A DNA stretch of 46,516 nucleotides. Source: Bacteroidota bacterium. Its GTDB lineage: Bacteria > Bacteroidota > Bacteroidia > Flavobacteriales > Flavobacteriaceae. The notes beneath the pieces were generated by a model. It had not been told where the DNA came from, did no database searches, and saw only the letters and a list, made by a program, of their open reading frames with translations. The stretch covers positions 1-46,516 of the forward strand of contig CANHHG010000010.1 in NCBI GenBank assembly GCA_947460615.1, read 5' to 3'. This document shows, piece by piece, positions 41,523-46,516 of this stretch. The position numbers were made by a program, and so were the translations under genes. Position 1 is the stretch's first letter, and every line of letters starts with the position of its first letter.

Positions 41523-43160
41523 ATGTCCTTACCAAATACAAATCCAACTTCAACCGCTGCTTGGAAAGCAATTCAACAACATTTTGAAACCATGAAATCG
41601 GTTTCCATGAAAAAAATGTTTCAAGAGGATCCGTCAAGAGCATCGAAATTTCATATCCAATGGAACGATTTTTTGATAGACTATTCTAAAAACAGAATCA
41701 ATCAAGACACCATGGATTTATTGGTTAATTTAGCCAATGAAGTGCATTTGAAAGAGGCAATTGCTGCTTATTTCGATGGAGAGACTATTAATAAAACAGA
41801 AAACAGAGCTGTACTTCATACGGCATTGCGTGCGCCTGAAAACTCAGAGGTAATTGTTGATGGGCAAAATGTAATTCCTGAAATCTATGAGGTTAAAAAT
41901 AAAATAAAAGCCTTTACCGATGAAGTAGTTAATGGCGTTAGAAAAGGGTATACTGGCAAGGCTTTCACCGATGTGGTAAACATTGGAATTGGAGGTTCCG
42001 ACCTAGGACCAGCTATGATTGTGGAAGGATTACAATATTATAAAAATCACTTAAACGTTCATTTTGTATCCAATGTTGATGGCGATCATGTAAACGAAAT
42101 CATTAAAAAAATAAATCCGGAAACCACTCTTTTTGTAATTGTTTCTAAAACATTTACTACGCAAGAAACGTTAACCAATTCCGAGACCATTCGTTCTTGG
42201 TTTTTGAAATCAGCCCAGCAAGAAGATGTGGCCAAACATTTTGTTGCAGTTTCCACTAATATTAAAAAGGTAACGGATTTTGGTATCAATGTCGATAATG
42301 TTTTCCCAATGTGGGATTGGGTTGGAGGCCGTTTTTCATTATGGAGCGCCGTTGGATTGTCAATCAGCCTAGCCGTTGGATTTGATAATTTTGACAAAGT
42401 ATTGAAAGGAGCCAATAAAATGGACGAGCATTTTAAAACTACTTCATTCGATAAAAACATCCCGGTAGTTTTGGCTTTATTAAGCATTTGGTACAATAAT
42501 TTCTTTGGTGCCGAAAGTGAAGCGTTAATTCCCTACACTCAATATTTGCAAAAGCTAGCTCCGTACCTACAACAAGGAATCATGGAAAGTAATGGAAAGA
42601 GTATTGGTCGTGACGGAAAACCGGTAAATTACCAAACAGGAACGATCATTTGGGGAGAGCCAGGAACCAATTCCCAACACGCGTTTTTCCAATTAATTCA
42701 TCAAGGAACTAAACTAATTCCAACTGATTTTATCGGGTTTATTAATTCATTGTATGGGAATAAAGACCATCACGATAAGTTGATGTCCAATTTTTTTGCA
42801 CAAACAGAAGCGTTACTAAACGGAAAAACGGAAGCACAAGTTCGTGACGAATTTAATAAGCAAGGTGTTTCCATAGAAAAAGTGGATTATTTAACTCCGT
42901 TTAAAGTTTTTGAAGGCAACAAACCAACCAATACTATTTTAATAGACCAATTAACTCCAGAATCTTTAGGTTCTTTAATTGCTATGTACGAGCACAAAAT
43001 ATTTGTTCAAGGAGTAATTTGGAATATTTTCAGTTACGATCAATGGGGAGTGGAACTAGGAAAGCAATTGGCCAACTCCATTTTGGATGAAATGAACTCT
43101 AAAACGATTAAAAATCACGATAGTTCTACTAATTTCCTTTTGAATTATTATTTAAAATAA
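41523..43160 (+). CDS. pgi: Glucose-6-phosphate isomerase
   Basis: The 545-residue enzyme interconverts glucose 6-phosphate and fructose 6-phosphate in glycolysis and gluconeogenesis. Signature blocks are [12 protein letters not shown] (about 154-165), the phosphate-binding [26 protein letters not shown] (about 268-281) and the C-terminal [21 protein letters not shown], holding the catalytic Lys. Length is normal. The gene has its own upstream box, is not obviously in an operon, and is followed by a 196-base AT-rich spacer before the TonB-dependent receptor. Confidence 0.97.
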   Translation: MSLPNTNPTSTAAWKAIQQHFETMKSVSMKKMFQEDPSRASKFHIQWNDFLIDYSKNRINQDTMDLLVNLANEVHLKEAIAAYFDGETINKTENRAVLHTALRAPENSEVIVDGQNVIPEIYEVKNKIKAFTDEVVNGVRKGYTGKAFTDVVNIGIGGSDLGPAMIVEGLQYYKNHLNVHFVSNVDGDHVNEIIKKINPETTLFVIVSKTFTTQETLTNSETIRSWFLKSAQQEDVAKHFVAVSTNIKKVTDFGINVDNVFPMWDWVGGRFSLWSAVGLSISLAVGFDNFDKVLKGANKMDEHFKTTSFDKNIPVVLALLSIWYNNFFGAESEALIPYTQYLQKLAPYLQQGIMESNGKSIGRDGKPVNYQTGTIIWGEPGTNSQHAFFQLIHQGTKLIPTDFIGFINSLYGNKDHHDKLMSNFFAQTEALLNGKTEAQVRDEFNKQGVSIEKVDYLTPFKVFEGNKPTNTILIDQLTPESLGSLIAMYEHKIFVQGVIWNIFSYDQWGVELGKQLANSILDEMNSKTIKNHDSSTNFLLNYYLK

Positions 43161-43250
43161 CAGATTAAGTAACATAAAAATTCAATTATTTGATAATTAC
43201 TTAAGCAAAGTGTTAATTATTCGAATATCAGGATTGATTTTTGTTTTTTA

Positions 43251-43306
43251 TTAACATTCACAAGAACATTTTAACATATAATTATCATTTAACATTTTAT
43301 TAACAT
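43251..43306 (+). promoter_or_regulatory. Four TTAACAT copies upstream of the TonB-dependent receptor
   Basis: TTAACAT occurs at 43251, 43271, 43289 and 43300, with an inverted TGTTAA at 43211-43216. The 196-base spacer is AT-rich, so some repetition is expected by chance, but four copies in 56 bases is notable. The box nearest the gene, GAAATTTG at 43326-43333, is only a partial -7 match. A regulator-binding site is possible. Confidence 0.3.
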
Positions 43307-43356
43307 ATAGGACAAATTTAATATTGAAATTTGCAAAAAATTTAAACAAACAACAA

Positions 43357-45948
43357 ATGAAAAATTTTAAAATTAATTTATTTTTTGGACTGTTTTTCGT
43401 AGCTACTGCGTCATTCGCACAAGCGGTTAAGAAAGACACTGTTAAATCGAACCAACTAGAAGAAGTAGTGGTAAGAGGAAGCATTATTGACGTTGCTAAA
43501 GAAAGAAAAACACCTGTGGCTGTTTCTACTATCAAAGCGGCAGAAATACAAGCTAAAGCTGGAAATCAAGAATTCCCAGACTTATTGAAAAACATGCCTT
43601 CTGTTTATGCTTCTAAAGCAGGTGGAGGTTACGGAGACTCTAGAGTAAACATTAGAGGTTTTGCTCAAGAAAACATTGCAGTTATGATTAACGGTATGCC
43701 AGTTAACGACATGGAAAACGGTGCCGTTTATTGGAGTAACTGGACTGGACTTACTGATGTAGCTTCATCTATTCAAGTTCAAAGAGGTTTAGGAGCTTCT
43801 AAATTAGCGATTGCTTCTGTAGGAGGAACAATTAACGTAGTAACGAGATCTTCTGACATGAAAGAAGGTGGATCTATTGCTTCTTCAATAGGTAACGATA
43901 ACTACCTTAAATCTACTTTTTCTTATTCTACAGGAACTATGAAAAACGGATTGTCTGCTTCTTTCTTATTGAGTAGAACAAGAGGAGACGGTTATGTTAA
44001 CGGAACAAATTTTGAAGGGACTAACTATTTCTTAGGTCTTGGATATAAATTAAGCGACAAACACCAATTTGAATTTACTTTCACTGGGGCGGCACAATGG
44101 CACCACCAAAGAAGTTCTTCAATTACTCTAGCTCAATATTTAACTGTAGGGGGAGGAACTCCAGCTATTAAATACAATAGAGATTGGGGATATTTTCAAG
44201 GAAGTCAATACAATATGAATCAGAATTTTTATAACAAACCAGTAGCTTCTATCAACTGGGATTATAAAATTAATGAAACTACCAATTTATCTACTATCGT
44301 ATACGGTTCTTGGGGTCGTGGAGGTGGAGCAGGTGCTTGGGGAAGATCAAATGGTCTAAACTTCAACGACGACAGATGGAGAACGGCTCCAAACGGAGTT
44401 GGAACTATTGACTTTGACAAAATTTACGCTTACAACTCAGGTCAAACAGTTCAAGTTCCAACAACTGCTGCATTTACAGCTTTCGCTCCTGCAACAAGAG
44501 CTTTAGTTGGAGGTCAATATGTGAACACTGCAGGAACTGAAGCTACGAACGGAGTTTCTAAAATTGCGGGTATTAACTCACATGACTGGTACGGTGGAAT
44601 TATCAATTTAGATAAAAAAATAAACAATCTTTCTCTTGACTTCGGTTTGGATTTAAGAACGTACAAAGGAATTCATGTTAGGTATTTAAATGATCTTTTA
44701 GGTGGTTCAACATTTAAAGATACAGGAGATGCTAATAATCCAGCAGGAGTTTTCACTAGCGAAACTTCTTCTCCAACGCCTTCATTAAATCCATTTTTTC
44801 AAGCAATTCAGGGGACGCCAATTGTAAGAAACTGGAATGGGCTAGTGAATTGGTTAGGAGCTTTTGGTCAAGCTGAATATGAAAAAGACAACTTAACTGC
44901 TTTTGTACAAGCATCGGTTTCTCAACAAAGCTTTCAAAGACAAGATTACTTTGTTTACACCAATAGCGATCCACTACAAGAATCTAGTAAAAAGAGCCTA
45001 ATGGGAGGAAATTTCAAAGCGGGTGCAAATTACAACTTCAATGACAACCACAATGCATTCGTAAATGCAGGTTACTATTCTAAGCAACCCTTTTTAACGG
45101 CTGTTTTCCCAAACAATAGAAACGTGGTTAATACGAACTTAACTAACGAGAAAATTTTAGGTTTTGAAGCAGGTTACGGTTATAGAAATGCGAAGTGGAA
45201 TGTTAATGTAAACGTTTACAGTACAGAATGGAAAGATAGATATCAAAGAGCATCAGATACAGACGTTGCGAATCAAGGAGGTTATTTTGATTTCTTGGGG
45301 ATTACTGAGGTTCACCAAGGATTAGAGTTAGAAACAAGATATAAATTGTTCTCTCATTTTAAATTAACGGGTATGTTTTCTTATGGAAACTGGTTTTACA
45401 AAGGGAACACAATCAGTAACCGTTTTGATCAAAATGGAGACTCATTTGCTGGAGGAACACCTAGAACATTGTACTTAGACAATGTTAAAGTGGGTAATAC
45501 CGCTCAAGTAACCGCTGCTTTAGGTGGAGTAATTGATGTGACTAAAAACATGTCATTCGATGTAAACTATAATTTTAATGATAAATTATATGCTAATTTG
45601 AATCCATCAAGAACTTCTGCTTCAGTTCCATCTCCACTTGAGTTTGCAACTAACAAAGGAACGTTACAATTACCAAGCTTTGATTTAATTGACGCAGGGG
45701 TATCTTACAAATGGGATTTAGCGAATACTACAGAATCAGTAAGATTCAGATTGAATGTAAACAACTTATTAGATACGGTATACATTGCAGAATCTAATTC
45801 AAACATTTTTGCTGACGATTTCGTAAGTGGTACTACAGGTCCAACTTACGCTTCAGCTGGAAGATTGTATAACGGAGTAGCTACTGGAAATCAAGTATTC
45901 TTCGGTTTCGGTAGAACTTGGAACTTCTCATTAACTTACAATTTCTAA
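43357..45948 (+). CDS. TonB-dependent outer-membrane receptor
   Basis: The 863-residue product has a signal peptide (ending near ATASFAQ), a plug domain (LEEVVVRGSIID at its start, INGMPVNDMENG, QVQRGLGASKLAIASVGGTINVV-type strand) and a beta-barrel to the C terminus, which ends FGFGRTWNFSLTYNF with terminal Phe. These receptors import nutrients across the outer membrane with TonB energy. No SusD gene lies next to it and no N-terminal carboxypeptidase-like domain is present, so it is not a SusCD-type glycan system. The substrate is unknown. I start at the ATG at 43357; the in-frame TTG at 43324 would lengthen the signal peptide without support. Confidence 0.93.
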   Translation: MKNFKINLFFGLFFVATASFAQAVKKDTVKSNQLEEVVVRGSIIDVAKERKTPVAVSTIKAAEIQAKAGNQEFPDLLKNMPSVYASKAGGGYGDSRVNIRGFAQENIAVMINGMPVNDMENGAVYWSNWTGLTDVASSIQVQRGLGASKLAIASVGGTINVVTRSSDMKEGGSIASSIGNDNYLKSTFSYSTGTMKNGLSASFLLSRTRGDGYVNGTNFEGTNYFLGLGYKLSDKHQFEFTFTGAAQWHHQRSSSITLAQYLTVGGGTPAIKYNRDWGYFQGSQYNMNQNFYNKPVASINWDYKINETTNLSTIVYGSWGRGGGAGAWGRSNGLNFNDDRWRTAPNGVGTIDFDKIYAYNSGQTVQVPTTAAFTAFAPATRALVGGQYVNTAGTEATNGVSKIAGINSHDWYGGIINLDKKINNLSLDFGLDLRTYKGIHVRYLNDLLGGSTFKDTGDANNPAGVFTSETSSPTPSLNPFFQAIQGTPIVRNWNGLVNWLGAFGQAEYEKDNLTAFVQASVSQQSFQRQDYFVYTNSDPLQESSKKSLMGGNFKAGANYNFNDNHNAFVNAGYYSKQPFLTAVFPNNRNVVNTNLTNEKILGFEAGYGYRNAKWNVNVNVYSTEWKDRYQRASDTDVANQGGYFDFLGITEVHQGLELETRYKLFSHFKLTGMFSYGNWFYKGNTISNRFDQNGDSFAGGTPRTLYLDNVKVGNTAQVTAALGGVIDVTKNMSFDVNYNFNDKLYANLNPSRTSASVPSPLEFATNKGTLQLPSFDLIDAGVSYKWDLANTTESVRFRLNVNNLLDTVYIAESNSNIFADDFVSGTTGPTYASAGRLYNGVATGNQVFFGFGRTWNFSLTYNF

Positions 45949-45976
45949 TCAGAAAGAAGTAATTTATACTACTACT

Positions 45977-46009
45977 AAAACGGCATTCTGAAAAGAATGC
46001 CGTTTTTTT
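45977..46009 (+). terminator. Terminator of the TonB-dependent receptor gene
   Basis: A perfect 13-bp stem (AAAACGGCATTCT at 45977-45989 with AGAATGCCGTTTT at 45994-46006) closes a GAAA tetraloop and is followed by more T. It is the strongest terminator in the window. Confidence 0.93.
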
Positions 46010-46022
46010 ATGCTTTTTTCTT

Positions 46023-46030
46023 TATATTTG
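46023..46030 (+). promoter_or_regulatory. -7 promoter box for the small membrane protein gene
   Basis: TATATTTG matches TAnnTTTG, 24 bases before the ATG at 46055. No TTG is in range upstream, where the terminator T tract lies. Confidence 0.4.
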
Positions 46031-46054
46031 TTAAAGTAAAAATTAAATTACATC

Positions 46055-46480
46055 ATGAATTTATACGATATCTTAAGACATTTTCACAAAGGCTGGGCCT
46101 ATTTAGCCTTGTTATTACTAGTTGTAGCCGTTGTTAACGCAATTGTTGGCTTCACCTCGAAAAAAGAATTTACTGCCAAAGACCGTAAAATTGCTTTGTT
46201 CGGATTAATAGGATCACATGTTCAATTATTAGTAGGAATACTCCTTTATTTCGTTTCTCCGCTTGGCTTAGCTGGTTTCAGTATGAAAGTAGCAGAAGCA
46301 AGATTAACGTCGCTAGAACACCCACTAATTAATGTGATTGCCTTGGTACTAATTACTATCGGTTGGTCTAAACATAAAAAGGCCGCAACAAGCGAATTAA
46401 AATTCAAATCTTTTGCTGTTTTTTATACGTTAGGGTTGCTTTTAATTTTAGCTAGAATCCCTTGGCATTTATGGTTTTAA
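46055..46480 (+). CDS. Small four-helix membrane protein of unknown function
   Basis: I do not recognise a firm family. The 141-residue product has four hydrophobic segments (about 14-32, 46-66, 88-104, 120-137) and no signal peptide cleavage site, so it should be an inner-membrane protein. Histidines lie at the start of the first helix (RHFHKG, 8-13), at the start of the second (SHVQ), before the third (EHP) and at the C-terminal IPWHLWF. That makes heme or metal binding thinkable, and relatives are, as I recall, sometimes labelled cytochrome b-like, without proof. The gene stands alone after a strong terminator. Confidence 0.75.
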   Translation: MNLYDILRHFHKGWAYLALLLLVVAVVNAIVGFTSKKEFTAKDRKIALFGLIGSHVQLLVGILLYFVSPLGLAGFSMKVAEARLTSLEHPLINVIALVLITIGWSKHKKAATSELKFKSFAVFYTLGLLLILARIPWHLWF

Positions 46481-46488
46481 TAAACATT

Positions 46489-46507
46489 TAGACCATAGTC
46501 TATTTTT
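46489..46507 (+). terminator. Weak hairpin after the last gene
   Basis: TAGAC (46489-46493) pairs with GTCTA (46498-46502) around CATA, and a T run follows. The stem is only 5 bp, so this is a weak terminator candidate at the window end. Confidence 0.35.
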
Positions 46508-46516
46508 ATATTTACC

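Noticed and set aside
42086-42496. 136-codon minus-strand frame inside pgi
   Set aside because: It is fully opposite a well-conserved enzyme and its product has no recognisable features.

Overview
The window is AT-rich chromosomal DNA that looks like a Flavobacteriia genome, most likely Flavobacterium or a close relative. Three things point there. The first is the gene content: a type IX secretion (T9SS) type B adhesin beside a PorP/SprF protein, a DUF2480 gene in the SUF operon, an ileS-traR/dksA-lspA block, and a TonB-dependent receptor. The second is the promoter boxes, which fit the Bacteroidetes TTG-N(17-23)-TAnnTTTG pattern. The third is the near absence of strong Shine-Dalgarno sequences. 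This is inferred from reading the sequence; no database search was run. I see no tRNA, rRNA, CRISPR array, insertion sequence or prophage, and no gene-free stretch longer than 300 bases.

Layout. 1-5632: the end of a DUF2062-like membrane protein gene, then four minus-strand genes: an LpxH-like lipid A phosphoesterase, a secreted M1 aminopeptidase, a secreted subtilase and an MBL-fold hydrolase. 5745-12789: a plus-strand SUF iron-sulfur cluster operon (sufA, B, C, D, S, a small lipoprotein gene, sufE, a sufT-like DUF59 gene, DUF2480), with a good promoter match at its head. 12790-14022: hflX on the minus strand, abutting the operon end. 14209-23458: a surface-adhesion locus with a 2126-residue modular adhesin carrying a T9SS type B sorting domain, then a PorP/SprF outer-membrane protein and an OmpA/PD40 lipid-envelope-type protein, closed by a strong terminator.

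23632-28115: ileS, a DksA/TraR-like gene and lspA. 28122-29655: a minus-strand pair, 5-formyltetrahydrofolate cyclo-ligase and an aspartoacylase-family hydrolase. 29803-33819: uvrC and a patatin-plus-barrel protein. 33929-40189: an amino acid permease, homogentisate dioxygenase, 4-hydroxyphenylpyruvate dioxygenase, a DUF3108 protein and tryptophan 2,3-dioxygenase, which reads as aromatic amino acid uptake and breakdown. 40205-46480: an M23 lipoprotein peptidase, pgi, a TonB-dependent receptor and a small membrane protein.

Most of the window is ordinary core genome. The parts most worth a second look are a candidate structured small RNA at about 38311-38420, the altered GXHH signature in IleRS (linked in the literature to mupirocin hyper-resistance), the adhesin/SprF/OmpA locus with a hairpin between its first two genes, two palindromic repeat-like elements between hmgA and hppD, and a metal-ligand His-to-Cys change in the M23 peptidase. 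Several gene starts were moved downstream to ATG codons, because the longer versions begin at TTG or GTG inside promoter boxes or ahead of obvious signal peptides.
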